64,000 nt of DNA from Trichomonas vaginalis G3. Taxonomy: Eukaryota; Parabasalia; Trichomonadida; Trichomonadidae. The DNA lies in NCBI RefSeq assembly GCF_026262505.1, contig NC_067204.1:4125797-4189796 (forward strand), in the 5' to 3' direction. The notes beneath the pieces were generated by a model. It was not told the origin of the DNA. It made no database searches and was given only the letters and a program-made list of their open reading frames with translations. Position numbers and translations under genes: made by a program. Below are positions 40,373 through 50,814 of the stretch, one piece after another. Within the stretch, counting starts at the first letter, position 1. The number at the start of each line of letters is the position of its first letter.

Positions 40373-41221
40373 TTATATTTTTACCGTTCGATAGTAGTTG
40401 TATATGAAACTAAGTTCTAAGTAAAACGCATGGTATAATGGAATTATTCTCTTTCTTCCATCTGTAGTAAACCATACTTGAAAGTCTGAAATACTTCCAC
40501 TCGGCGGTTCGTATAACTTTGTAGGTTTTTCGTAAAAGTCATTTGCCAAGCATAAGAAAGAGTTTTGGGCGCCAGAAAATGAAGCATGAACAATAATAGC
40601 AGCTGGGTCGAAAACATCTTTAAATAAATATGGTTCATCTCTTGCATATCGACTGTAAATATTTGCTAAAGGAAGTTCGACTTTCTGATTTAACATTCTT
40701 TGCAAATAATACCATGACATTGCAGTGAATTCTGTATATATTTGTTCGTCTTTCTTTGGATTGTCTTCGTAGATTTGAAATGACACTTGTGAATTTTGTT
40801 TGTCATATACAATTCTCACATAAAGTGTGCTCTCGGTATTTGCATATTCATCAGCATATTTTGCATAACATGAATTTATTTTATCTTCTATATTTTTTAA
40901 CGCAGTCTGTAGAGAAGATGAAAGGTCAACTTGTATTAGCTCAATTTCTTCCCACATTTTTCGTTTCCCTTCAGATATATAATCTATATGAAACCTTACA
41001 ATAAATGGAAAACTTTTATCTTCTACAGACACAAACTTCATTCTACGAAAGCCAATAGCTTTTGTGACAGATGGGTCTCTTAGCCATCTTAATGGGTAGT
41101 CAAAACGATAGCCTTCATGCTTTACGGTCTCTGTCTCAAACTTTTGACCGACATTAGTAAAAAGTTCATCTAATGGTTTAGTTGTAGCAACTCTTGAATT
41201 TTCTTTTTCTATTGGAAGCAT
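40373..41221 (-). CDS. Maverick hypothetical protein, 282 aa
   Basis: Starts MLPIEKENSRVATTKP; mixed strands and helices with a beta-rich middle (LYVRIVYDKQNSQVSFQIYE) and aromatic C-terminus (YHAFYLELSFIYNYY). It is tail-to-tail with the 40127 gene and divergent from the fibre-like gene at 41240 with 18 bases between. A structural or fibre-attachment role is possible from its neighbours only. Confidence 0.6.
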   Translation of the reverse strand: MLPIEKENSRVATTKPLDELFTNVGQKFETETVKHEGYRFDYPLRWLRDPSVTKAIGFRRMKFVSVEDKSFPFIVRFHIDYISEGKRKMWEEIELIQVDLSSSLQTALKNIEDKINSCYAKYADEYANTESTLYVRIVYDKQNSQVSFQIYEDNPKKDEQIYTEFTAMSWYYLQRMLNQKVELPLANIYSRYARDEPYLFKDVFDPAAIIVHASFSGAQNSFLCLANDFYEKPTKLYEPPSGSISDFQVWFTTDGRKRIIPLYHAFYLELSFIYNYYRTVKI

Positions 41222-41239
41222 ATTTTATCTAGAATAAAA

Positions 41240-42527
41240 ATGTCGAAAGAAACAGCGTCTATGAGAGAAATACAACACAACCGACAACTCATTTTGCAAG
41301 CTCTAAATAAGAACACAACAAACTTTTCAAACTATTCTAAGATATCTGAGTCATTGAAAGAAGGAAACTTAAAACTGACATTAAACCCAATGACAGATGA
41401 GTTTCTGTTTCAAGACAGTAAGAACCATACTGTTTGTATAAATCCAACAAAAAGAACTTTAAACGAGAAACCTATAGATGAACTTCTTTTGAAGGCAGAT
41501 GTTAACAACAAAGCTGACAAAGAGTATGTCATTGAAAAAGTTCAAGAAGAACATGACAGAGCAGATGCAACATATGCAACAAAAGAGGATGTTGAAAAGA
41601 AAGCTGACAAAGAGTATGTTGACGATGAGTTAGCATATCTGGCTAGTGGGTTAGTGAAGAAGGCAGATAAGGAATATGTGGATGAAAAAGACAATGAAAT
41701 TATAAAAAGGGTTGAATGGTACCATGAACGGACATCGAAGATTTTAGAAGGTAAAGCCAATACAGGGTGGGTTTCAGGATGTTTAGACCTTAAAGCCGAC
41801 AAAGAAACTGTAGATATGTTGGCACAAACGGTTTCAAGTCATACCAGAGGTTTAATGGAAGATGGACAACAGTTGAAAGAGCTTGAGAAAGGTGTTACAG
41901 AGTTAAGGAATACAAAAGCAGACTCGACATGGATAAAAGGATATGTAGATGCAACAAAAGAACGTATTTTCGCATGGACAGAAGGAACATACCCACAAAA
42001 ATATCATAGACATAGCATCTCTGACGTAAATGAACTTGAAGAAAAGTTATATAAAAAAGCAGACAAAACAGAGCTTCAAACATTAAAGACAGAAATACTT
42101 CAACAGTATATCCTATAGGTTCTATTTATACGTCAATGAACTCTACCAGACCAGAAGTAGTACTTGGTCTCGGAACTTGGACTCAAATAGTCGACAGGTT
42201 TTTGTATTGTGCAAACTCTTCAAGGAAACAGGTGGAAGTAAAACGATTTCAGGTGCAAATTTACCTGCGCACAGTCACTACATAAATTTAAGTACATCTG
42301 AAGCAGGTTTGCATAGTCATAGATTTTGGGATTGGTCAGGAATGACAAAAGGTAAAGGATATGATGTTAAAGAGGACGTTAAGTTTGCTATAAATTGTTA
42401 CTGGGATAACACTGATGTAGGAGGAATCCATTCACATCGCGTTTCAGGATATACGCAAACAACAGGACAAAGTAAAGACTACATGCCACCTTACATGACA
42501 GTTTACGCATGGTATAGAATTGCTTAG
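41240..42527 (+). pseudogene. Phage-type tail-fibre/receptor-binding-like protein (Maverick), broken
   Basis: The N-terminal part holds repeated KADKEYVD-type units (at least five between about 41500 and 42060), the repeat style of phage fibre shafts. The last part has the short-tail-fibre collar pattern: LGLGTWTQIVDRFL, LPAHSH, HSHRVSGYTQTTGQ and MPPYMTVYAWYRI at the very end. The gene uses more than one frame and looks broken about once or twice. Its stop overlaps that of the convergent integrase. Receptor-binding fibre is the best guess. Confidence 0.75.
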
Positions 42528-43482
42528 TCGTCATGTTCCACTTCTTTAGCATATTCGTCAGGAGTTGTCTTATATTTGTTTGGAACTGTCTTTGAAAGTA
42601 TACCACCTTGAACCTTAACAAGTTTGAAACGAGGTCTGACAATAGTAGTTTTATCTTCTGCTTGCAGTCTGTACATTTTGCCATGTTTGCCTAAAACTTC
42701 ATAATATTCTCTTGTATACTTTCTTCTATTTTTACGAACACGAATGCGAGTACCTGTCGAGTTCCCATTGTTGTCATAGTCAATAGTATTTTCATATGGG
42801 TCGCGTTTAGGTATTTCTATTTTTACTTTTCACCTTTCTGAAGTTTGAAGCCTGGCATTCTTTCTTGTTTGTCTCTTTTGACTAAACTATTAAATATATA
42901 GTCTTTCTCTAAGTCAGGGTTGTTTTCATTTCTTCAGGGGAGTGGTTTCCCAAACCTTTTTGTTTACGGCTATTGTAAATATTTAAAACTTGTCTCATCT
43001 TTGCCATGGAGAAATGTCTATATTTGTCGTCATATGACATTTCATCTACCTCACCACCTTGTGGTTGGTTTAAGTCTCTTAAGATTTTTATACAACTGTC
43101 AATGACACCAAGAGCAGAATGGTTTTGGTCGACAATGAAATATTGGTTTACATTTTTTGAACGCAGATAGTTTTTAATATCGTCTGATTTGAAAGAACTT
43201 TCACAGTCAGATGTCAGTTTTGTTGGATGGTATTTGTCAACGAATATTGTCAAAGCAGTTTTCACATCTAAAATATTTTTGGACTGTAATGGTATGGCTT
43301 CACAGTATCTTGTGTTTTGACCGACAAATATTAGCCAGTATGGTGGTCCATCTTCTCTATACCTCGGAATGTTTTCCAAGATATCCATAAACCAAGCATT
43401 TGGTGTTGAACTAAAGATTTTTATCATGAGTGCTTTCTTTGTTGCCTTTAGAAACATAGGGGTCCTTGTTTGGATTCGTCAT
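42524..43482 (-). pseudogene. Retroviral-type (rve) integrase of the Maverick, broken
   Basis: Inserts the element into host DNA. The core reads AWFMDILENIPRYR, WLIFVGQNTRYCEAIPL and KLTSDCESSFKS, typical of the integrase catalytic fold. The region nearer 42600-42750 encodes a basic Arg/Lys/Tyr-rich SH3- or chromo-like tail. The coding sequence is split over frames and looks broken about twice. It is divergent from the 43500 gene with only 17 bases between and convergent with the fibre gene. Confidence 0.8.
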
Positions 43483-43499
43483 TTTTTACCCTATAAGAA

Positions 43500-43901
43500 A
43501 TGGGTTTATTTGGCGCATTAGCAGGAGTTGCATCCAGATTTTTGCCCGCAGTGGGAACAATAGCCAGAGGTGCATTTGGAATTGGAAGGAAGATTTTGAG
43601 TACATTAGGTATACTTAAAGAGAAAGCACAACCTATTATACAAACTGTACAGAAAGGTTGGGAGGTAGCACGAGATGCAGCAAATCTTATTCCAAATCCT
43701 GAAACAAGAGGAAAAGTTCAAGGATGGATGGACAATGTAGGAAGACAAGCAGGAAACTACTATAACAAAGCAAATGACTACTATAACCAAGCAGGGCACT
43801 ATATGGACCAAGGTGAAAGATTCTTTAACAGAGGATATAACCATGCACAACAGTGGGTAAACAACAACCAACCGCAACCGCCTCAAACGTGGGGAATGTA
43901 A
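43500..43901 (+). CDS. pVI-like amphipathic protein, complete, 133 aa
   Basis: Whole counterpart of the gene at the window's left edge. MGLFGALAGVASRFLPAVG forms a hydrophobic/amphipathic N-terminal helix, then ARGAFGIGRK, a coiled middle, Tyr/Asn/Gln-rich repeats and QPPQTWGM at the end. Nearly identical to copy A. A host-membrane-disrupting virion protein is the suggested role by analogy with adenovirus pVI. Confidence 0.6.
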   Translation: MGLFGALAGVASRFLPAVGTIARGAFGIGRKILSTLGILKEKAQPIIQTVQKGWEVARDAANLIPNPETRGKVQGWMDNVGRQAGNYYNKANDYYNQAGHYMDQGERFFNRGYNHAQQWVNNNQPQPPQTWGM

Positions 43902-43919
43902 ATTTTTTACTGAGATGAA

Positions 43920-44075
43920 ATGAACAATACAGCATTGAGACAAATGGGTTCAAGATGGATTTGTCGACTTCCAGCAGTTACACAACCACGTGTTTGTCAA
44001 GTTCTTCCTATACCTCAGGAAGTTTTAGACCGACTTAAAAAACCTAAACAACCAGTTGAAAACAAACCAAACTAA
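43920..44075 (+). CDS. Small Maverick protein, 51 aa (copy B)
   Basis: Same protein as 419-574 with a handful of changes, and the same ACTGAGATGAA leader. Conservation of length and frame between the copies supports a real gene. Function unknown. Confidence 0.6.
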   Translation: MNNTALRQMGSRWICRLPAVTQPRVCQVLPIPQEVLDRLKKPKQPVENKPN

Positions 44076-44094
44076 AATTTTTTACTGAGATGAA

Positions 44095-44684
44095 ATGACC
44101 GAAGAAGTTGAAACGGTAGATTTGACACCACAAACAAAAAGTTCAGAACCATTGTCAAAACCTGTCAAAGAACTTACAGATGAAGAGAAAAATTCAATAA
44201 TAGAAAGTGCCAGGTCTGGAAATACAAACCCTAACTACAAAGTCACTTTTCATAGAAATGGAACGGCTAGTATCTCAAAAAAGAAACAGACTCTCACAAA
44301 TAAAATATTGAAGTCTGAAGGAGCTTTCGAGACAACAGATGGAAAAGTTTACTTCACTGACCAACAGTTCATTATAGAACATCTCATTGACTTAGAGTCG
44401 AAATATTCTAAACTTTACAACAAACACAAAAAGTTGAAAGGAAAACAAAAACAAATGGCATATGATATTTATGAAGATGTTGACGACACAACCATACCTG
44501 CAAGTGAGGTAAAGTCAGAGGAACCGAAAAGTGACGAAAAACCGATAGAAGAAGGGAAGCCAAAAACTGAAGATAAACCAAAACCAAAGTTAGTTTCCAA
44601 ACTAAACCAAGTCAACCTTCATTAGCTGGTATGGGTTGGCGTCAAAGACTTATGGCAGCAGGCGGTTATGTAAAGTAAAGAAAA
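44095..44684 (+). pseudogene. Copy B version of the acidic/Lys-rich 194-aa gene, broken
   Basis: Near-identical to 594-1178 over most of its length, with the same leader. The end differs from A and looks broken about once. It precedes the polymerase as in A. Confidence 0.6.
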
Positions 44685-44707
44685 AAAATTTTTTTATTTT
44701 TATAAAA

Positions 44708-46848
44708 ATGCCCCCATATAGAATGGATAGAAAATCTGCTAGAATAAAAGCAGAGTTAGAAAGATATGGTTGGAAAGTTTCAAAGAAGTTTAAATATAGG
44801 AAGGGAAGACCCATAAAAGTCTATGACAAATGTCTGGTCTTCGCTATGAAATGGACTTGGAAACAGCACGCGCAAATTATCCAAACAGACTAGAGAGGTT
44901 AGAAGAAGAACGTCTTATGGACATGCCTTTCGATGTTTCTGAACCTCAAGTTGAAGGACACGACGGCTTTGCCAGATTCTACTGGAAACATGACGAACAA
45001 TTGCATCCTTTGAGAAGGAAAAAGGAAAAGGTGAAGACACATGCTCCCATGGAAAGAACAAGATATGCATATGAAAAGTACGTGAAGTTAGAAGTCAAAT
45101 TACATCTGGTCGAACCTTTACAGTAAACTTTGACGAAGGAAAGAACAAAGAAGGCTTCATGGGAGTACTTGCTGCATACAAGACGGAAATAAGAAAGGAT
45201 ACAATCTCAGACTAACCGTAACAGATTTGGACGGTCACATTTACTATGCACATGGCAATGTCACAACAGCTGCAACTTCTTGACGCTTTCAAGACTACAA
45301 AGAGAGAACAAATGGTTGACTCCGACTCAGACATTTTGAATGCAATTGAAGGAATTGCAAGTGTAAAATTTGAATGGTACCAACCTAACCCTCAAGCAGT
45401 CAGACAACATGCTGGATACTTCCCGTTCATAAATAAGTCTGACATTGACTTGACAAGGTATGGAATTTACAATTCAATTGAAACAATTGTCAATGAACCT
45501 TGTATTCTTACATGTCTCAGGAACTCTGGTCTTGTTACAGATGAGAAGATGAAGTATCTTGAGTCATGTGTGAAGACAAGGTACATTCTCAGAGGTCAAT
45601 TGGCAAAAATTGCACCGTTGGCAAATGTCAATATCCGAGTCAACATACCGCTAAAGGTTCTTCACATGACGACTATGTTGTTGACAAAGACTTACCATGG
45701 TTGAAGATTGTAATTGTCCACAACCACTTCATGTTGAACGAAAGTCTTACAAACCCATTGTTCGGAAAAGGCAAGTGCAACATTGTCAGAGCTGTAAACA
45801 TTCTTTTCGAGAAAGGTTTGTTGGAACCAATTCCAGATGACAAGCTGACAGAAACTTTTGTACCAAAAGACGAAACAAACTTTTCATTGTTAGCAAGACC
45901 AAAAGTTGTTCCAGACAAAGTTCTAGCACAAAAGAAGTACACAGTTCCAAAAGGAGTTGGATTGTTCGGATACCAACCTGAACCAGAAGAACTTCCAATG
46001 AGGTTGCAAGAACTTCAAGATGCTATAAACAAACTTCCATTGAGACATCCAATTGACGTCAAATTGTATTGGAGAGCATCTGAGTTAGGTCAGAAGGTTT
46101 TATATGAAACAGGTTGCTTCGACGATGTTTATGAGATAACAGGAGAAGTTTCTCAGAAGATAAGAGACTCACTTGAATTTCCACGAACTGGACCCATTGG
46201 TTGCGACAAGTTCGACTCAGATGAAAAGATATACTATGTCGACCTTAACGCTGCGTACATGAGGTTCGTCCAATATATCCCGACTGGAATTCCAAACGAA
46301 GATGGTGAGTTCCCAGGAAGGAACTATACAGTTGGAAAAGTCATACAACAACTGTATGATATTAGGAAAGCTTCAAACCCCAAACTTGCAATGACACTCA
46401 AATTGCTTATGAATTCGACATGGGGATATTCCATTAAGAAACCTCAAAGATGAAGAGTAAACACTATGAGAAGGTCGACAACTTTGTTGAAAGGTTTTCT
46501 CCTTTTGTTTTGAAGTACGAATTCACTCAAGGTCAAAGTGGCTTAGTAACCACATTAAAACCTATTGTCGAACATTGGTCTTACCCTCAGTTCGCAAAGG
46601 CAGTCCTTGACAACTACAACAAATTCTTCTCCGAAGTCAAATCCAAAGTGAAGGTTTACTATGAGAACATTGACGCACTCATGACGAACGAAGAAGGCTA
46701 TAACAAACTCATTGAAATGGGAATGGTCGGTGAAAAGATGGGTCAATTCAAATTGGACAAAATTTTCACCGAAGTTCATGTCCTCTCCAAGCGTAAGTAC
46801 TGGGGCATACTTGAAGACGGCACAGAAATAAAACATTGCATGAAATAA
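44708..46848 (+). pseudogene. Type B DNA polymerase (copy B), broken
   Basis: Same gene as at 1209-3352, with the AT-block promoter before its ATG. Motif-A-, -B- and -C-like blocks are recognisable in the later part. The coding region is spread over several frames and looks broken in more places than in copy A (about four or five). Confidence 0.85.
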
Positions 46849-46943
46849 AAAATTTTTATTCGAATTTGAATCGGACAGGTCGAGTTACACCATTCTTGGT
46901 CTCAAACTCATATATAACCTGTTTGTTTGTATTTTCGTCGACT

Positions 46944-47232
46944 ATGGCACGAGACACGAACATTGACCAAACGGACAAAAAGTGTCATTTCAGATGGTCC
47001 GCAGCCAATCGCATTCGAGCACTTCGAAGAAGCCTTACGTTCCAAGGGAGAGGGTGTCTGGTGCAAGGCAGAGGTCATGAGACTCTACGAGCAGTACATC
47101 CTCAATGCCTGGGAGGACAAATCGTCCTTGGATTGGCAATTCTACCAACTCCTCTGGGACGACCTCCTACGCAACTGGGATGACGAAAGAGTCCAATTCA
47201 GAGGTCGGAACTACTTGTCCAAATTACCTTAA
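46944..47232 (+). pseudogene. Cassette-specific ORF with GC-richer codon use, broken
   Basis: Just after the polymerase in copy B there is coding sequence in two frames; the better one carries PQPIAFEHFEEAL, VMRLYEQYILNAWED and LDWQFYQLLWDDLLRNWDD, a Trp/Asp-rich helical protein. The base composition is clearly GC-richer than the polymerase. It marks the beginning of a cassette absent from copy A. Not recognised. Confidence 0.45.
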
Positions 47233-47300
47233 TTTACTACTTACCAAATAAACACCTAAATTTACTCGGGGTTTCCCCCTAAAATAAAATTTTTTTACTC

Positions 47301-48004
47301 TTAGAACCACTCGAGGTTCTCCTTACGGTTGTTGAGCTTGTCACCGTCAATGTGTCTGACCTTCGTCTTCTTGTTTGGATTTGGAACCCATTGAATTGCG
47401 ACAAGCTTGCCCATGGAGATTGAACCGTAATTCCGAAGGGTAAGGTTCAAGTGTCCCAAGTTGTTGAGGACTGGGGTAAGAACCTTGCCTGTCTCCTTGT
47501 TGCGGATTTGGTATGGGTAGGGTTGGGAAATTTCGTAAGTGTCATCGGCAACAAGGGTTGCCCAAACTTCCTCTTCTTCGTGTTTCTCTTCTTCCTCTTC
47601 TTCCTCTTCCTCTTCTTCGTGTTTCTCTTCTTCCTCGACAATTCCTTCTTCAATTCTGTGTTCACGAAGTACGGTGTTGCAGTTCTGTCCTTTCCGAGTA
47701 CCTTCCAGATGGCGTCTATCTCTTCGAAGAAACGGTAGATGAGTCTGGCAAGGTCTCGGTTCTCTCTCGCGTAAATGCGCAAGGTTTCCGTCAAATCATT
47801 CAGGCATTTCTCATTGGAAGCTTGGTTCATGAGGACATCGGCTTTGAGCTTGGTCATCTCTTCCATAAGACTACTTTGGAGAGTCTTAACGGTGTTTGTC
47901 AGATGAGCTTTCAAATTCAAAATTTGAATTTGAACTGGGCGCTTGTCTGGCAACATTGAAAGGACATCTGCCATTGAGTTTGGCTTCGGTGCTTGTTCGG
48001 ACAT
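47301..48004 (-). pseudogene. HNH-type endonuclease-like gene of the copy B cassette, broken
   Basis: Starts MSEQAPKPNSMADVLS with a coiled helical first half, then an acidic EEEE/KHEEEE stretch. The C-terminal part ends with HIDGDKLNNRKENLEWF, the typical H...N...H block of NUMOD/HNH homing-type endonucleases. The parts lie in different frames, so it looks broken about once. Mobile HNH genes are abundant in T. vaginalis. It could help move this cassette (inference). Confidence 0.6.
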
Positions 48005-48036
48005 CGAAAAAATGAAGTGGTTTGAGAATGACGGTT

Positions 48037-48618
48037 TTACTTCAAAAAGCTTGTTATGACGGTTAAGTCATACAACAAGTTTAAAATAATATCTTGTTCT
48101 TCTTCTGAACGTTTGTTGTCTCTTCCGATAAAAGTTTCGAACATGAGAACCAAAAAACGTTTTTTGAGATTGCGGAAGAGTTCAGGCAAACGTTCATATT
48201 CTGGATATGTTGGGAGCAGTTCAAAACATCTGAGCTGACTTTCGGACAAAATTGGGACAATGTCAGAAAATTCATCTTTGGTCGGACTGCTTGAAGGTAA
48301 GTCCCTTACATGTAAGTAGCTCTGGTAAAGTCTTCTCATTTCTGCTAACTTTTGGAGTATAGCTTCGTAGTTTAGAAGTTTTAATTTTAATTGTCTTATT
48401 CCACTCTTTACTTCTAAACGGTAACTATCCATGAGGTCAAGAGTAGCTTTGGTAGCTTTAAGTGGAGCTATCTGTTCCTTGACTTGCAATTTTGGTTGCA
48501 ATTGTGGTTTGAGCTCCTTCAAGTTCGCCGTCTATGTCGTTCTCAACACCTTCAACCATGCTTGAAACTCTTCATCGGTCCATTGAGATTGGTGTGGGAC
48601 GAATTTAACTTGCTTCAT
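48037..48618 (-). pseudogene. Hypothetical helical gene in copy B cassette, broken near its start
   Basis: The main ORF (48037-48522) is a 161-aa helical protein (LKLKLLNYEAILQKLAEM; LFRNLKKRFLVLMFETFIG). An upstream piece starts MKQVKFVPHQSQWTDEEFQA at 48618 in another frame, so it looks broken about once. No family is recognised. Confidence 0.45.
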
Positions 48619-48640
48619 TCAAAAAATGAAAAAAATGTTT

Positions 48641-48925
48641 TTACTCAAAGCGTGCCATGTATATGGCTATAAGAAACTTACCAGAAGGCTTCTTCTTCAC
48701 ATGAGTCTTTGGCAACTTGAGTGTTGGTGTTGGAGTTGGGTCTGGAATTTCAATTCTCTCTCGAGCGCAACAACAGATGTCAGAATAACATTCCCCACTG
48801 TCTTTCTTGCCACCATAAATTGTGTATTGACCGAACTTGCATTTGCAGGAAGACCGGTCAATACAAGGTTCACAGTTGAAATAGTTGTACACAAACCTGT
48901 TGAGTACGAGTGTGAGTAAAAACAT
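48641..48925 (-). CDS. Small Cys-rich protein of copy B cassette, 94 aa
   Basis: MFLLTLVLNRFVYNYFNCEP is a hydrophobic start that could be a signal or anchor, followed by nine Cys (CIDRSSCKCKFG, GECYSDICCC), then a Thr/Pro segment. The minus-strand leader AACTTCACTTTTTTT directly before the ATG is a good host-type initiator. A secreted or surface Cys-knot-type protein is possible; unknown. Confidence 0.5.
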   Translation of the reverse strand: MFLLTLVLNRFVYNYFNCEPCIDRSSCKCKFGQYTIYGGKKDSGECYSDICCCARERIEIPDPTPTPTLKLPKTHVKKKPSGKFLIAIYMARFE

Positions 48926-48952
48926 AAAAAAAGTGAAGTTAAAATGAGATGT

Positions 48953-49327
48953 TTACTGAACTGGCTGAAGAATTGGTTGGATGTCGCCTTCTGAGGTTAT
49001 GAAGAACGGCTGTCCAGAGTAGTGAAGTAGTGCTCTGAGAATTTGTGTAATTCGTGGAATTGGGCTCTCACGATATGGAAGTAGTATCCAAGGACGTTTC
49101 ATGAAGAACTTCAAGAGGGCTTCTTTCTTCACATCCTTAATATCATCGAATGCAGTGCCTTCTGGAACTTGAATTGCAACACCTGTTTCAATTTCCAACT
49201 TTAAGACACTATTCTTGGACAACCAGAAGCCAATGGACTTGCTTGGTTTGCACTTGCTGAGATATTCCTTCACGGTTTCATTTACCTCAATTAGATAAAT
49301 TGCTTCGTCTAAGGGGTCAAGCTCCAT
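48953..49327 (-). CDS. Hypothetical protein of copy B cassette, 124 aa
   Basis: Starts MELDPLDEAIYLIEVNETVK. Mixed alpha/beta look with a basic middle (LLKFFMKRPWILLPYRES). Lies between the Cys-rich gene and the 21-bp repeat array, whose first units directly abut its start. Not recognised. Confidence 0.5.
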   Translation of the reverse strand: MELDPLDEAIYLIEVNETVKEYLSKCKPSKSIGFWLSKNSVLKLEIETGVAIQVPEGTAFDDIKDVKKEALLKFFMKRPWILLPYRESPIPRITQILRALLHYSGQPFFITSEGDIQPILQPVQ

Positions 49328-49334
49328 ACTGAGT

Positions 49335-49680
49335 CAGTACAATATTGTACTTTTTCAAGACAATGTTGTACTTTTTCAAGACAATGTTGTACTTTTTCAA
49401 GACAATATTGTACTTTTTCAGAACAATGTTGTACTTTTTCAGAACAATGTTGTATAAATTCAGTACAATGTCTCTCAAATTTGAGTACAGCTGTACTTTT
49501 TCAGAACAAGTCTTGAACTTTTTCAGAACAATGTTGTACTTTTTCAAGACAATGTTGTACTTTTTCAAGACAATGTTGTACTTTTTCAAGACAATGTTGT
49601 ACTTTTTCAAGACAATGTTGTACTTTTTCAAGACAATGTTGTACTTTTTCAAGACAATATTATATTGTTTCAGAACAAAG
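49335..49680. repeat. 21-bp tandem repeat, about 16 units, stop-free on both strands
   Basis: Unit ACAATGTTGTACTTTTTCAAG (with AGAACA variants). A 21-base period keeps a frame open on both strands: MLYFFKT repeated on the plus strand and YNIVLKK repeated on the minus strand. Neither looks like a real protein; it fills the space between two divergent genes and ends at the MSDVP leader. Confidence 0.9.
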
Positions 49681-49699
49681 ACGGTTAAGACACAAACGA

Positions 49700-50308
49700 A
49701 TGTCCGACGTCCCACCTACTGAACCCGTTCCACAGCCAGAGGAACAGCATGCTCCAGCACCACAACAGTCTCCTCAGCAACCTCAGTTCCAACAAGGACC
49801 TCCGAATTACTACCAATTTCCACCTCAAGGTTACTACCCACCACAAGGCTTTCCAAACTACCCACCACAAGGCTTTCCAAACTACCCTCCTCAACCCATG
49901 CCTTACTTCCCTAACCCTTGGATGTTCATGTCAAACCCTCCACCCCAATTCCAATCTCAATCCCAATCGAAGAGAGACCAAGAGTTCGAAGAAGGTCTGA
50001 ACCGTTTACGCAAAGAGTATGCCACAGCCCCTATGGAAGATGACAGGCTTTCAGTCTCTTCCCTAAGGTCGACCAATTCGACTCGTACCACAGATTCGGT
50101 TCGTGACCGTGAAGACTACCTCAAGCAGTCTGAGAGACTCTTCATCTTACAGCCATTTACAGTTGGAGCTCTCAAGAACATGCGCAATTACGAAGGTCAG
50201 ACACCAGCTGGAGACCGCAAAACAGACGTACTCGCAAGAGCAGTCCAACTGGTCAAGACAAAGACTGAGATAGTCGACTTCATTCTTGCAGCTTGCCCAT
50301 ACAAGTAA
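49700..50308 (+). CDS. Proline/glutamine-rich MSDVP protein, 202 aa
   Basis: Starts MSDVPPTEPVPQPEEQHAPA. Residues about 20-75 are Pro/Gln/Tyr-rich, including a tandem GFPNYPPQ repeat; 76-110 is Gln/Ser then charged; the C-terminal ~90 residues are helical (LFILQPFTVGALKNMRNYEG; AVQLVKTKTEIVDFILAA). The codon use is GC-richer than in most of the element. Relics of its leader and N-terminus lie in copy A at 4010-4030 and 8124. Function unknown. Confidence 0.65.
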   Translation: MSDVPPTEPVPQPEEQHAPAPQQSPQQPQFQQGPPNYYQFPPQGYYPPQGFPNYPPQGFPNYPPQPMPYFPNPWMFMSNPPPQFQSQSQSKRDQEFEEGLNRLRKEYATAPMEDDRLSVSSLRSTNSTRTTDSVRDREDYLKQSERLFILQPFTVGALKNMRNYEGQTPAGDRKTDVLARAVQLVKTKTEIVDFILAACPYK

Positions 50309-50336
50309 AAAAATAAACAATTACGAGTTAAACTTT

Positions 50337-50537
50337 TTACTCTTTCTTTTCTGAGTTGTTTAGAGCTGGTTTCTCTTGTAGAAACCTTTCGTACTCTTCC
50401 ATGGTCATGTAATTGCGAATTTGGTACGCAATTCCAGGTTCGTTGTTTTTGAACCTTACGTATGTAACGCTTCCATCCTCCTCAGGGAAGTAAGCTGCTA
50501 ACATCTGACCAAGTTTTCTCGGTGACTCGGAGCTCAT
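50337..50537 (-). CDS. Small hypothetical protein, 66 aa (copy B cassette)
   Basis: Starts MSSESPRKLGQMLAAYFPEE; charged with YVRFKNNEPGIAYQIRNYMT. It is tail-to-tail with the proline-rich gene 28 bases away. GC-richer codon use similar to neighbours. No family. Confidence 0.5.
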   Translation of the reverse strand: MSSESPRKLGQMLAAYFPEEDGSVTYVRFKNNEPGIAYQIRNYMTMEEYERFLQEKPALNNSEKKE

Positions 50538-50577
50538 AAAAATGTCACTTTTTAAACGTTAAGTTTTTAGTCTTATT

Positions 50578-50769
50578 TTACCCTTTGTTTACCCTTTGTT
50601 TGTCAAGGTAGTATTGGAGTGCAATTTCTCCAAATTCTCTGTGTCGGAGTTCTTCAGCATTTTCCAAGGTGTACCTGGAGAACTCAAAGAAGTTGTCAAG
50701 ATACTGCCATGCTGCTCTTCTGAGTTCGTCGGTATTTTGGAAGTGTTGCACCTTCGAGTCTTCGGACAT
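50578..50769 (-). CDS. Small hypothetical protein, 63 aa (copy B cassette)
   Basis: I take the ATG at 50769 (MSEDSKVQHFQNTDELRRAA) rather than the frame start at 50781. Helical and charged (YTLENAEELRHREFGEIALQ). Same strand as the 50337 gene with a 40-base gap; likely co-oriented pair. No family. Confidence 0.5.
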   Translation of the reverse strand: MSEDSKVQHFQNTDELRRAAWQYLDNFFEFSRYTLENAEELRHREFGEIALQYYLDKQRVNKG

Positions 50770-50814
50770 GAAAAAATACACTTTTTCTATTAAACCGTTT
50801 ACAATTTGAATTTT

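Noticed and set aside
49317-49722. Long ORFs MLYFFKT... and YNIVLKK... over the 21-bp repeats
   Set aside because: The frame is open only because the period is a multiple of three; no initiator and no plausible protein composition.
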